47,201 bases of DNA from Bacteroidales bacterium (GTDB lineage: Bacteria; Bacteroidota; Bacteroidia; Bacteroidales; UBA932): assembly GCA_017617655.1 (NCBI GenBank), contig JAFZVU010000047.1, positions 1 through 47,201 of the forward strand, read 5' to 3'. This document shows positions 1-7,711 of this stretch, piece by piece; position 1 is the stretch's first letter, and each line of letters starts with the position of its first letter. Under the pieces are notes generated by a model. The model had not been told where the DNA came from. It saw nothing but the letters and a program-made list of their open reading frames with translations, and did no database searches. The translations under genes were made by a program, and so were the position numbers.

Positions 1-863
1 CCGCCGCCAGGCTGGCCACCACCAATCAGGCTGGCGAAGGCGCGGCGGACGACGGTGTCGGCGAGGACCGCAGAGTAGCCGTTCGAATAGAGATTCAGCA
101 CCATGAAGCTGTCCTTCGGGGCGAGGATGGCGGAGCACTCGGTTAGCATCTCGAAGAGGCACTCGTCGAGCTTCCATTTCTCGCCGTTCGGGCCGTGACC
201 GTAGGCTGGCGGATCAAGGATCAGCCCCTGATACTTGTTTCCGCGGCGAGCCTCCCTGCGGACGAACTTGAGCGCATCCTCCACCACCCAGCGGATATCG
301 CTCAGGCGGCTGAGCTCCATGTTGCCCTTGGCCCAGGTCACCACCTGGCGGACAGAATCCAGATGAGTCACGTCCGCGCCAGCCACGCGAGCCGCCAGAG
401 AAGCAGCGCCCGTGTACGCGAAAAGATTCAACACCTTCGGCACCGGAGCCTTCGCAGCAGCGGCAGCCTTCACGAGACGCGAAGTATTGGCATAGATGAA
501 CTCCCAGTTCGGAGCCTGCTCCGGGAACACTCCCACATGCTTGAAAGAAGTAAGGCCCAGACGAAGATTGAACCTCGGACCCTTCGGCGAGCCCTCATAA
601 CCGATGACCCACTGCTCCGGCATCTTGCCCAGAGCCACCCAGGTGCCGCTGTCCTCCTTGCCGGCCTTGCCGAAACCGGCGCCCGGCTTGAATTCGGTAT
701 GCGCCATACGCCTCCACTCGGCATCAGAAAGACTCTTGCTCCAGAGCGCCTTGGGCTCCGGACGGATGGCATAATAGTTGCCGAACCGCTCCAGCTTAGA
801 AAAATCGCCGGAGTCGACCAGCTCGTAGTCTTTCCACTGTGCAGATGGCTGTTCGATGTTCAT
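1..863 (-). CDS. Class I SAM-dependent methyltransferase (RlmI-like), partial
   Basis: Translated from the reverse strand, starting at ATG 863-861 and running off the left edge (287 codons visible, C-terminus missing). A central stretch reading LNLFAYTGAASLAA is the glycine-containing SAM-binding motif I, and LILDPPAYGHG is the DPPxY motif IV of nucleic-acid methyltransferases. The arrangement resembles the catalytic domain of RlmI/RlmK-type 23S rRNA m5C/m7G methyltransferases without an obvious PUA domain. Function as an RNA methyltransferase is inferred from the family; the substrate cannot be read. It is divergent from lgt. A consensus -7 box lies only 5 nt upstream of the ATG, so the transcript may be nearly leaderless. 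Confidence 0.8.
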   Translation of the reverse strand, partial: MNIEQPSAQWKDYELVDSGDFSKLERFGNYYAIRPEPKALWSKSLSDAEWRRMAHTEFKPGAGFGKAGKEDSGTWVALGKMPEQWVIGYEGSPKGPRFNLRLGLTSFKHVGVFPEQAPNWEFIYANTSRLVKAAAAAKAPVPKVLNLFAYTGAASLAARVAGADVTHLDSVRQVVTWAKGNMELSRLSDIRWVVEDALKFVRREARRGNKYQGLILDPPAYGHGPNGEKWKLDECLFEMLTECSAILAPKDSFMVLNLYSNGYSAVLADTVVRRAFASLIGGGQPGG

Positions 864-868
864 TGACG

Positions 869-876
869 CAAATTTA
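869..876 (-). promoter_or_regulatory. Bacteroidetes -7 box for the methyltransferase
   Basis: Reverse strand reads TAAATTTG, a full match to TAnnTTTG. It ends 5 nt before the ATG at 863, so the start point would fall at or next to the start codon. No clear TTTG -33 box is seen. Confidence 0.5.
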
Positions 877-888
877 AGAATAATGTGT

Positions 889-896
889 TACTTTTG
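889..896 (+). promoter_or_regulatory. Bacteroidetes -7 box for lgt
   Basis: TACTTTTG matches TAnnTTTG and sits 16 nt before the lgt ATG at 913. A -33 TTTG is not evident. Confidence 0.5.
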
Positions 897-912
897 TTAA
901 AACAACTCTGAT

Positions 913-1875
913 ATGACAGATTTTCTCTCAATAGTCTGGAACGTAGACCCAGCCATCTTCTCGATAGGCAATTATTCCCTCCGTTACTATTCTCTGCTGT
1001 TCGTGGCCGGCTTCCCGCTTGGCTACTGGCTGCTCTACAAGATGTACAAGAGAGAAAACGTCGACCCCACTCTGGTGGAACCCCTGCTCTATATCCTGCT
1101 CATCGGCACCATCGTGGGAGCCCGCCTCGGTCACTGCCTCTTCTATGAGCCAAGCTACTATCTGGCCCACCCGGTAGAAATCCTGAAAGTTTGGAAAGGA
1201 GGCCTGGCCAGCCACGGAGGAATACTGGCGATCGTATTCTGCGTCTTCTACTATGCCCACCGCTACGGCCGCAAGAACGGCTTCGACTCCATGTGGATGT
1301 TCGACAGGCTCGCGATAGTAGGCAGCCTCGCCGGATGCCTTATCCGCTGCGGCAACCTCTTCAACTCCGAGATCTTCGGCGGCCCCACCGACCTGCCGTG
1401 GGGATTCAAGTTCCCCCACTCGCTGGAATGGGTGAACCTGTACGGCCCCAGCGTCTTCCCTCCGGACGGAGTGGCCTGCCACCCCACCCAGATTTATGAA
1501 GCGCTGAGCTACCTCATCCTCGGACTCGTACTGCTGTGGCTGTACTGGAAGAAAGCCGACAAGCTCTACAAAGGCTCCCTCTTCGGCATATTCTTCATAG
1601 TCCTCTTCACCATGCGCTTCCTCATCGAATTCATCAAGAACGACCAGGTGGATTTCGAAGCCGGCATGAAGTTCAACATGGGCCAGCTGCTGAGCATACC
1701 CTTCATAGTGGCCGGTATAATAATACTCGTGTGGAGCCTCAACAAGAAGCTGCCGCTGCTGAGGGCAGGATGGGACGAAGAGCCGCAGGCCCCGAAGGAC
1801 AACGAACACCACGCCAACCTGACTAAGGAGCAGCGCATGAGCGCCTCTAAGCGCAAGGCGATGGGCCTCCAGTAA
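913..1875 (+). CDS. lgt: Prolipoprotein diacylglyceryl transferase
   Basis: Inner-membrane enzyme that moves diacylglycerol from phosphatidylglycerol to the lipobox cysteine of prolipoproteins, the first step of lipoprotein maturation. The 320-residue product is strongly hydrophobic with several membrane spans. Diagnostic motifs are GARLGHCLFYEP (69-80), GGLASHGG (97 onward, with His101), the Lgt signature RCGNLFNSEIFG (145-156) and HPTQIYE (190-196). The C-terminal tail after about residue 285 is charged and probably cytoplasmic, a little longer than in short homologues. It fits the many lipobox proteins in this window. It converges on miaA with 3 bp between the two stop codons. Confidence 0.97.
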   Translation: MTDFLSIVWNVDPAIFSIGNYSLRYYSLLFVAGFPLGYWLLYKMYKRENVDPTLVEPLLYILLIGTIVGARLGHCLFYEPSYYLAHPVEILKVWKGGLASHGGILAIVFCVFYYAHRYGRKNGFDSMWMFDRLAIVGSLAGCLIRCGNLFNSEIFGGPTDLPWGFKFPHSLEWVNLYGPSVFPPDGVACHPTQIYEALSYLILGLVLLWLYWKKADKLYKGSLFGIFFIVLFTMRFLIEFIKNDQVDFEAGMKFNMGQLLSIPFIVAGIIILVWSLNKKLPLLRAGWDEEPQAPKDNEHHANLTKEQRMSASKRKAMGLQ

Positions 1876-1878
1876 TAA

Positions 1879-2730
1879 TCAGACTTTCACCCACTCGATC
1901 ACTATGCCGCGGCGTTCCATGCCGCGGAACCACGTCATCTGCCGCTTCGCGAACTGATGGATCGCGGTGGCCAGCTTGTCGTGCATCTCGTCGTAGCTCA
2001 GCTGACCGGTAAGATATAGGGTGACGAACTTGTATTCCAGACCGTAGTAGATAAGGTCCTCCGGAGCGATGCCGCTGTCCAGCAGCCCTTTCACCTCCTC
2101 CACCATGCCGGAGGCCAGGCGGGCGTCAAGCCGTGCGTCGATGCGGGCGTTGCGCACCTCGCGGCTCACGTCCAAACCGATGTACCTCGTCTTGATGGGA
2201 GGGAAAGCCGTGTGGTCCACCGGGTGCTCCTGCTCGTAGATGGCAATCTCCAGCGCACGGATGAGCCGCTTGCGGGTGTCGTAGTCCGTGGAGTTGTGCA
2301 GAGTCTTGAGAGAGGCCAGCTTTGCGATGAGCGCCTCGTCGCTCTCCTTCTCGAGGCTGGCGCGCAGCTCCGGATTCTGCGGCACGTCCGGCAGATGATA
2401 GCCCCTTGTCGCGGCCTCGATGTAGAGGCCCGAGCCGCCGCAGAGGATGGCCGGCTTGCCGCGGGAGATGATGTCGGCGTAGGCCTTGTGGAAGTCGCGC
2501 TGGTAGCGGTAGATGTCGTACTTCTCCCCCGCCGGGACAATGTCGATGAGATGGTACGGCACCCCGTCGTAGTCCTCCAGGTCCTTGCCCGTGCCGATGT
2601 CCATGCCGCGGTACACCTGACGGGAGTCGGCGCTGAGGATCTCCGCCCCGGTCTCCTTCGCCATAGCCACGGCATACCGGGTCTTTCCGCAGGCCGTAGG
2701 GCCTAAAACACATGTAAGGTCGTAATCCAT
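1879..2730 (-). CDS. miaA: tRNA dimethylallyltransferase
   Basis: Transfers a dimethylallyl group to N6 of A37 in tRNAs that read UNN codons. The 283-residue product has the P-loop GPTACGKT (10-17) and the substrate-binding motif SADSRQVYRGMDIGTGK (33-49), both diagnostic for MiaA. Its length is near the low end for the family (about 300). The start is ATG 2730-2728. A -7 box lies 19 nt upstream, and the intergenic region is shared with the divergent smpB. Confidence 0.97.
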   Translation of the reverse strand: MDYDLTCVLGPTACGKTRYAVAMAKETGAEILSADSRQVYRGMDIGTGKDLEDYDGVPYHLIDIVPAGEKYDIYRYQRDFHKAYADIISRGKPAILCGGSGLYIEAATRGYHLPDVPQNPELRASLEKESDEALIAKLASLKTLHNSTDYDTRKRLIRALEIAIYEQEHPVDHTAFPPIKTRYIGLDVSREVRNARIDARLDARLASGMVEEVKGLLDSGIAPEDLIYYGLEYKFVTLYLTGQLSYDEMHDKLATAIHQFAKRQMTWFRGMERRGIVIEWVKV

Positions 2731-2749
2731 ATCGCGCTCTGCTATGACA

Positions 2750-2757
2750 CAAATTTA
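2750..2757 (-). promoter_or_regulatory. Bacteroidetes -7 box for miaA
   Basis: Reverse strand TAAATTTG, full match to TAnnTTTG, 19 nt before the miaA ATG. Confidence 0.5.
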
Positions 2758-2768
2758 AAAAACTATCC

Positions 2769-2776
2769 TATATTTG
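2769..2776 (+). promoter_or_regulatory. Bacteroidetes -7 box for smpB
   Basis: TATATTTG, full match to TAnnTTTG. Only 7 nt separate it from the smpB ATG at 2784, which predicts a 5' UTR of about 0-2 nt if the usual spacing holds. Confidence 0.5.
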
Positions 2777-2783
2777 CCGAGCT

Positions 2784-3242
2784 ATGCCCAAAGCAAAGAG
2801 TAAAATAGAGATAAAGAACAAGAAAGCGTCCTTCGAATATGAATTCATAGAACGCTTCGTCGCCGGCATCGTCCTGTCCGGCACGGAAATCAAGTCGATC
2901 CGTGCAGGCAAGGCCTCGCTGGTCGACAGCTACTGCTATTTCTCGGGCACAGAGCTCTACGTCAAGAACATGAACGTGGCCGAATACTGGTGGGGAACCT
3001 ACAACCGCCACGACCCGCGCCGCGACCGCAAGCTGTTGCTCACCCGCAAGGAGCTGCGCAAGCTTGCCCGCGCCGTCCAGGAAAAAGGCCTCACCATTGT
3101 CCCCGTGAAGCTGTTCATCGCCGACAACGGCTACGCCAAGCTCGACATAGCGCTGGCGCGGGGCAAGCGCGAGTTCGACAAGCGCCAGACCATCAAGGAC
3201 AAGGACATGCGAAGGGAAAGGGACCGCGGCCAGAGCGATTAA
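2784..3242 (+). CDS. smpB: SsrA-binding protein SmpB
   Basis: Small basic protein that binds tmRNA and brings it to stalled ribosomes for trans-translation. The 152 residues match the family length. Recognisable elements are the N-terminal [23 protein letters not shown] near residue 29, the KLLLTRKEL region near 92, and the basic C-terminal tail ([20 protein letters not shown]) that enters the decoding centre. The tmRNA gene (ssrA) is not in this window. The promoter box lies almost at the start codon. Confidence 0.97.
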   Translation: MPKAKSKIEIKNKKASFEYEFIERFVAGIVLSGTEIKSIRAGKASLVDSYCYFSGTELYVKNMNVAEYWWGTYNRHDPRRDRKLLLTRKELRKLARAVQEKGLTIVPVKLFIADNGYAKLDIALARGKREFDKRQTIKDKDMRRERDRGQSD

Positions 3243-3256
3243 TAACAATAATTTTA

Positions 3257-3264
3257 TATATTTG
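3257..3264 (+). promoter_or_regulatory. Bacteroidetes -7 box for the frdC-like gene
   Basis: TATATTTG, full match to TAnnTTTG, 30 nt before the ATG at 3295. No obvious -33 TTTG. Confidence 0.45.
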
Positions 3265-3294
3265 TATTCTCAATAAAAAATCAATACAAGCAGT

Positions 3295-3960
3295 ATGAGC
3301 ATATTTTCATCTTCTATCGGGAAAAAGCTTATAATGAGCATCTCAGGTATCTTCCTCGTGCTTTTTCTCACTTTGCACATGGTTCTTAACTTTACCTCTG
3401 TGTTCAGCGCTGAAGCATTCCAGGGTGTCTGCGACTTCATGGCTCTGCCCGTCGTCAGCATCATGGTTCCCGTCCTTGCCTTCGGTTTCATAATCCACAT
3501 CATCTACGCCACCATCCTCACCGCCAGCAACCTCAAGTCACGCGGCGGCCTGAAGAGGTACGAAGTGGCCACCAAGTCGGAGACCGACTCGTGGGCTTCA
3601 AAGAATATGATTTATCTCGGCATCGTAGTGCTGCTTGGTATCGCCATCCACCTCACCCACTTCTGGGCTGACATGCAGCTGCAGGATTTCACCGGCGGCG
3701 AAGTTGCGGATCCCAACATGCTCCTCAGCCAGACCTTCGGCAACGTATGGATCACGATTCTCTACCTCATCTGGTTCACAGCCCTCTGGCTGCACCTCAG
3801 CCATGGTTTCTGGAGCGCCCTCCAGACCCTCGGCTGGAACAACAAACTCTGGCTCAAGAGGCTCAAAGCTATCGGCGTGGTATATGTCACCATCCTCATG
3901 GCCGGTTTCGCTGTTACCGCCATCGTAGCCTGCTGCAAAGCCAACGGCCTGCTCGCCTAA
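3295..3960 (+). CDS. frdC: Succinate dehydrogenase/fumarate reductase cytochrome b subunit
   Basis: Membrane anchor that binds haem b and passes electrons between menaquinone and the flavoprotein/iron-sulfur subunits. The 221-residue protein has about five hydrophobic segments and membrane histidines at residues 28, 68, 119/122 and 167/170 that fit a dihaem B-type anchor. The N-terminal SSIGKKLIMSISGIFLVLFL is typical of Bacteroidetes FrdC/SdhC. In Bacteroides the gene normally precedes frdA and frdB. Here the next gene is hemW, convergent and overlapping by 4 bp, so the catalytic subunits are not adjacent. It could be a second, stand-alone copy or a split locus. Confidence 0.92.
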   Translation: MSIFSSSIGKKLIMSISGIFLVLFLTLHMVLNFTSVFSAEAFQGVCDFMALPVVSIMVPVLAFGFIIHIIYATILTASNLKSRGGLKRYEVATKSETDSWASKNMIYLGIVVLLGIAIHLTHFWADMQLQDFTGGEVADPNMLLSQTFGNVWITILYLIWFTALWLHLSHGFWSALQTLGWNNKLWLKRLKAIGVVYVTILMAGFAVTAIVACCKANGLLA

Positions 3961-5048
3961 TCTGTAATGAGGTAGTCCCGGATTATTGAGTCCGAGACGA
4001 ACATGTCCCTGCGGCCGATAGAGTAGCGGCCGGTTGCGGCATCGAATGAAAGGTTGTGTTTAGCTGACCCTCCGATAAGTCCGGCATCAACGCCGGCGGA
4101 GGTCCTCAGACCGAGCATGACCTTTTCATTATATATGTCAGCATCGCTCAGCATCTCCCCTTCCCCAGCCGCTCCATCCAGCCAGGCCTTCAGGTCAGAC
4201 ACATTCCAGTTGCGGCGCCTGTCCCCGTCGAAAGAGTGAGCCCCCGGGCCGAGGCCGAGATAGGGCTCGCGGGCCCAGTAGGCGCTGTTGTGGCGGGAAT
4301 GGAAGCCCGGCTTGCAGAAGTTCGAAATCTCGTACTGCACAAAACCCGTCTCGTCCAGCACATCCTGCAGAAGAAAATACTGGCTGCGGCAGACATCCTC
4401 GTCCGGCTCGGCATAGCGGCCCTTGTCGGCCAGCTTGCTGAGCATGCTGCCGGCGTCGAGACTCATCTGGTAGGCCGAGATGTGTTGCACGCCCAGGGCG
4501 GCCGCCTTGCGGATGTCGGCCTCCCACTCTGAAGCAGTCAGGCCGGCATAGCCGAATATAAGGTCGAGCGACACGTTGCCGAAGGCGCCGGTGAGCAGCT
4601 CCACCGCCCTCTCCGCCTCGGCTGCGTCGTGCCGGCGGTTCATCCATTTCAGATGCGCGTCGTGGAAAGACTGCACGCCCACGCTGACGCGGTTCACTCC
4701 GCAGTCGCGGTAAGTGCGCAGAAGATCCTGCCCGCCGCTGCGGCAGATGTCGTCGGGGTTCACCTCAACGGTGAATTCTTCCACGGCGCTAAGGTCGAAA
4801 CTGTCGGCCAGGCTGGCGCAGATGTCAGAAAACTGGGCGGGAAAAAGCAGCGAAGGGGTGCCTCCGCCCATGTATATAGTCTTGACTGTGGAATCTTCCG
4901 GGAAGTAGTCCCGACGGCAGGCGGCCTCACGGCGCAGTGCAGCCACATAGCGCCCTGCGAGGGCCCCGTCTCTCAGGACCTCCGAATAGAATCCGCAATA
5001 AGTGCAGAAAGAAGCACAGAACGGGACGTGTATGTAGATCCCCGCCAA
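3957..5048 (-). CDS. hemW: HemW-like radical SAM protein (haem chaperone)
   Basis: Radical SAM protein of the HemN/HemW family. The cluster motif is CASFCTYC (Cys11, Cys15, Cys18), and MGGGTPSLL follows as the glycine-rich SAM-binding motif. The length (363) fits HemW, which lacks the longer N-terminus of true HemN, so a haem chaperone is favoured over a coproporphyrinogen dehydrogenase. The start is TTG 5048-5046, giving the conserved N-terminus AGIYIHVPFC. The codon just before it is the TAA stop of the upstream gene, in the same frame, so no earlier start exists. Probably co-transcribed and translationally coupled with that gene. Its 3' end overlaps frdC by 4 bp. Confidence 0.93.
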   Translation of the reverse strand: MAGIYIHVPFCASFCTYCGFYSEVLRDGALAGRYVAALRREAACRRDYFPEDSTVKTIYMGGGTPSLLFPAQFSDICASLADSFDLSAVEEFTVEVNPDDICRSGGQDLLRTYRDCGVNRVSVGVQSFHDAHLKWMNRRHDAAEAERAVELLTGAFGNVSLDLIFGYAGLTASEWEADIRKAAALGVQHISAYQMSLDAGSMLSKLADKGRYAEPDEDVCRSQYFLLQDVLDETGFVQYEISNFCKPGFHSRHNSAYWAREPYLGLGPGAHSFDGDRRRNWNVSDLKAWLDGAAGEGEMLSDADIYNEKVMLGLRTSAGVDAGLIGGSAKHNLSFDAATGRYSIGRRDMFVSDSIIRDYLITD

Positions 5049-5915
5049 TTATCGCAGCAGCAGGTCGGCAGAACCGATCTTGCCTTCAGTGGTGTAGGCG
5101 TCCACGGTGTAGACACCCTTAGTGAACGGCTGGGGACTTGCGAAGTATACGCTGACTTCGACTTCTTCGCCCTGATAGTCGACCTCGCGGGACTCGGAGT
5201 AGATCATCTCCTCGCCGGCGCAGGTGAAGAGCTGGCGGTCGTCAGCAGTAAGCAGTATGCCGTCCGGACCCTTGACCCTGATGTATACCCTCTTCGGACC
5301 CTTCTTGGCGATGGCGTTCTCGATGAGGAACATGTCGGCGCGGAGCTTCTCGGTGCGGCTGCTGCGGTCGGTCTCCTTGGCAGAAGAGTTGATGGCGTGG
5401 AGGCTCACTCCGCGGCCCTTCACTACAGAACCTTCGGCAACCTGGCGGGCGTACTCGTCGGTGGTGGTGCGCAGGTCTTCGTACTGGCGCCTGTTCTCGG
5501 CAGCCTCCCTGCGGGCGTCGGAAGCCTCCTGACGCAGGGCGACATTGAGGTTGTTAAGGGAGTCTATCTGGACTATGTAATGCTTCATTATAGACCTCAG
5601 GGTGCCGAGTTCCTTCTCGTACTGGCGGATCTGCGCCCTGTTGGTGGCCTCAGTCTGCTGGAACCTCTCGATTAGCTGGTCGACCTTCTCCCTCTCGACC
5701 TGCAGACTGGCGTTGAGAGTGTCGTTGGCTGACTGGAGACCGGCGTACTCCTGGCGGAGTTCCTCCATCTCCTGGGTGAGGTCGGCTTTCTCGATGTTGA
5801 GATCGTTGACAAGCTTGCTCTTGCTGGTCCATACGTATGCCAGCACGCCGCCGAGTATCACCGCTGCCATAGCGAGAGCCACGACGATCTTTCTCAATTT
5901 ATCTTCCATTTCCAT
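5049..5915 (-). CDS. Membrane-anchored coiled-coil protein, unknown function
   Basis: Product of 288 residues that I cannot assign to a named family. Residues 9-28 form one membrane span near the N-terminus. A long charged heptad-rich stretch (about 33-165, with many E, Q, R, L) is a predicted coiled coil, and residues 190-288 look like a compact beta domain (VYIRVKGPDGILL, YTVDAYTTEGKIGSADLLLR). The architecture suits a periplasmic spacer or scaffold. The TAA stop at 5051-5049 is followed directly in frame by the TTG start of hemW, so the pair is coupled. The promoter is a palindromic divergent -7 box shared with the gene at 5981. Confidence 0.8.
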   Translation of the reverse strand: MEMEDKLRKIVVALAMAAVILGGVLAYVWTSKSKLVNDLNIEKADLTQEMEELRQEYAGLQSANDTLNASLQVEREKVDQLIERFQQTEATNRAQIRQYEKELGTLRSIMKHYIVQIDSLNNLNVALRQEASDARREAAENRRQYEDLRTTTDEYARQVAEGSVVKGRGVSLHAINSSAKETDRSSRTEKLRADMFLIENAIAKKGPKRVYIRVKGPDGILLTADDRQLFTCAGEEMIYSESREVDYQGEEVEVSVYFASPQPFTKGVYTVDAYTTEGKIGSADLLLR

Positions 5916-5944
5916 ATTGAATGATTTTTTTGCCTTCGGTCAGG

Positions 5945-5962
5945 CAAATTTAACTAAATTTG
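5945..5962. promoter_or_regulatory. Palindromic back-to-back -7 boxes
   Basis: CAAATTTAACTAAATTTG holds a minus-strand TAAATTTG (5945-5952) and a plus-strand TAAATTTG (5955-5962) with 2 bp between them. They serve the divergent genes starting at 5915 (-) and 5981 (+). A TTTG at 5929-5932 could be the plus-strand -33 box (22-bp spacing). Two polymerases could hardly bind at once. Confidence 0.55.
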
Positions 5963-5980
5963 TAGAAAACTTGACATTCC

Positions 5981-6457
5981 ATGAAATACTTCGTCAGAGC
6001 CGTAAAATACCTTATCTACTTCGCGGTATTGTTCCTGGTCATCGTAGCCCTCCTCTGCGTGCTGCTCAAACACCCGCTCAGCAGTTTCACCACTCTCTTC
6101 AAAGAAGGTGCCATGTGGCAGATCGCAGTGCTGTTCGCCGTTATCGCAGCCGTATACCCGGCTCTCGGCTTCCGCAAGAACCACATTACCCTCGACGGCC
6201 CGTTCAGCGACTACCATGACATTATAAAACAGACCATGGAAGACGCCGACTTCTGCCTCGTGAGCGAAGACGACGAAAAGATGGTCTTCCGTCAGAACAG
6301 AGGCTACATGCGCTTCACCAGGATGTGGGAAGACGCCATCACTTTTTATAAAGGTGAGGAGCGCGTCTATGTCGACGGCCCCATCAGGGACACCACCCGC
6401 GTCATAAGCAACGTATACTACAATTACCGCCAGCGCAACCCCAAGGACCAATATTGA
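5981..6457 (+). CDS. Small two-span membrane protein, unknown function
   Basis: Product of 158 residues with two hydrophobic segments near the N-terminus (about 8-28 and 44-63), then a soluble domain of about 90 residues containing LDGPFSDYHDIIKQTMEDADF and ending in RQRNPKDQY. No family recognised. The start ATG follows the plus-strand -7 box by 18 nt. The stop TGA lies 5 nt before the next ATG (DUF2007-like gene), so the two are probably one transcription unit. Confidence 0.75.
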   Translation: MKYFVRAVKYLIYFAVLFLVIVALLCVLLKHPLSSFTTLFKEGAMWQIAVLFAVIAAVYPALGFRKNHITLDGPFSDYHDIIKQTMEDADFCLVSEDDEKMVFRQNRGYMRFTRMWEDAITFYKGEERVYVDGPIRDTTRVISNVYYNYRQRNPKDQY

Positions 6458-6462
6458 TTGCC

Positions 6463-6666
6463 ATGAAAATCTTAGCTAAATATCCCGACGTATACCAGGC
6501 CCACATCGTGCAGGGCATGCTCGAAAACGAAGGCATAGAGTGCGAAATCGTTAATGAAAACCTGCCTTTCCTCGGCATGGGCGTTGCCGGTTTCGACGTC
6601 CGCATAGTCGTCAACGACGAGGACTATGACCGTGCTAAAGAGATACTTGACGCCACCGGAGATTAA
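6463..6666 (+). CDS. DUF2007-like small protein
   Basis: Product of 67 residues beginning MKILAKYPDVYQAHIVQGML. The pattern of an N-terminal beta strand, a helix with QAHIVQGMLENEGIEC, and a later VRIVVNDEDYDRAKEIL fits the DUF2007 (putative signal-transducing, ferredoxin-like) fold. I chose ATG 6463 over the in-frame TTG at 6454, which would overlap the previous stop. Probably co-transcribed with the upstream membrane protein. Function unknown. Confidence 0.78.
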   Translation: MKILAKYPDVYQAHIVQGMLENEGIECEIVNENLPFLGMGVAGFDVRIVVNDEDYDRAKEILDATGD

Positions 6667-6674
6667 AACTGCCA

Positions 6675-6704
6675 TTTGGTTTTTTGCGGATTTTTATATC
6701 TTTG
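6675..6704 (+). promoter_or_regulatory. Bacteroidetes promoter (-33/-7) for the TPR gene
   Basis: TTTG at 6675-6678 and TATCTTTG at 6697-6704, spaced by 18 bp. This is a good match to the Bacteroidetes consensus. The predicted 5' UTR is about 58 nt. Confidence 0.65.
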
Positions 6705-6769
6705 TGTCCGTTTTGGCACGCTATTTTAATAACCCACCACTCGAAACCCTTAAAAAGACATAAATTGCT

Positions 6770-7711
6770 ATGAAGAAATTTTTCTTATCACTCTGTGTAG
6801 CTCTCGTTGCAACAGGTTTTGCTATGGCACAGGACATGGCTTCTGTAGTAGAATCTTTCAATGCTGCAGCAACCGCTCTGAATGAAAAGAATTATGAGAG
6901 TGCCCTCACTCAATTCAATACGGTCCTGGAGCAGGCCACCGCTCTTGGAGAGGAAGGCCTCGAAGTTGCCAACAACTGCAAAGAGTCTATTCCCAAGATT
7001 CTTCTCCAGCTCGGTAAGGCAGCCGCTGAAGCTAAAGATTTCGACGCTGCTGTCGACTTCTTCAACAAGGCTACCGACAAAGCCCTGGACTTCGCCAACA
7101 ACGACGCAGTTGTAGCAGAGGCACAGAAGCTCGTTCCTCAGATGCTCAACGCCAAGGCTGGCGCCCTGCTGAACGCAAAGGACTACGCAGCTGCCGTTGA
7201 AGTTTACAAGGCTATCGTAGAAGCTGACGCCGCCAACGGTGCAGCATGGTTCAGGATGGGTCAGGCTCTCGCAGCAGACGACAAGGCTGACGAGGCTGTC
7301 GAAGCTTTCACCAAGGCTGCCGAGAACGGCCAGGAAGCTAACGCCAAGAAACAGCTTGCCAACATCTACCTGAAGAAAGCCGTTGCATGCCAGAAAGAGA
7401 AAGATATGAAAGGCATGCTCGAGAACGCTCAGCTCTCAGCAGAGAACAACGACAGCGCCAACGCTCAGAAGCTCATCGGTACTGCCGCCCTCAGCCTCAA
7501 ACAGAACCAGGTTGCAGCTGAAGCTTTCGAAGCTTATCTCGCTCTCAATCCCGAGGCTGCTGACAAGGCCCAGACCATCTACCAGATCGGTACCGCCTAC
7601 ATGGGCGCCGGCAACAATGGCAAGGCTTGCAGCTACTTCAAACAGATCAAGAGTGACGCTAAGTGGGGTGAGGCTGCTACTTACTACATCACCACCCTCA
7701 AATGCAACTAA
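6770..7711 (+). CDS. Secreted TPR-repeat protein
   Basis: Product of 313 residues with an Ala-rich Sec signal peptide (MKKFFLSLCVALVATGFAMA, cleavage near residue 20). The rest is helical with TPR-type repeats, e.g. AKDYAAAVEVYKAIVEADAA, AAWFRMGQALAADDKADEAV and IYQIGTAYMGAGNNGKACSY. It is probably a periplasmic scaffold protein; no partner can be named. It has its own good promoter. The last 10 bp overlap the start of the U32 gene, so the two are likely translationally coupled. Confidence 0.85.
   Translation: MKKFFLSLCVALVATGFAMAQDMASVVESFNAAATALNEKNYESALTQFNTVLEQATALGEEGLEVANNCKESIPKILLQLGKAAAEAKDFDAAVDFFNKATDKALDFANNDAVVAEAQKLVPQMLNAKAGALLNAKDYAAAVEVYKAIVEADAANGAAWFRMGQALAADDKADEAVEAFTKAAENGQEANAKKQLANIYLKKAVACQKEKDMKGMLENAQLSAENNDSANAQKLIGTAALSLKQNQVAAEAFEAYLALNPEAADKAQTIYQIGTAYMGAGNNGKACSYFKQIKSDAKWGEAATYYITTLKCN

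Noticed and set aside
928-1812. 294-residue ORF antisense to lgt
   Set aside because: Lgt has clear family motifs; the antisense frame is a codon-bias shadow of a GC-rich gene, with no signal or motif.
4629-5675. 348-residue plus-strand ORF over hemW and the coiled-coil gene
   Set aside because: Opposite-strand shadow of two good genes; the protein has no family features.
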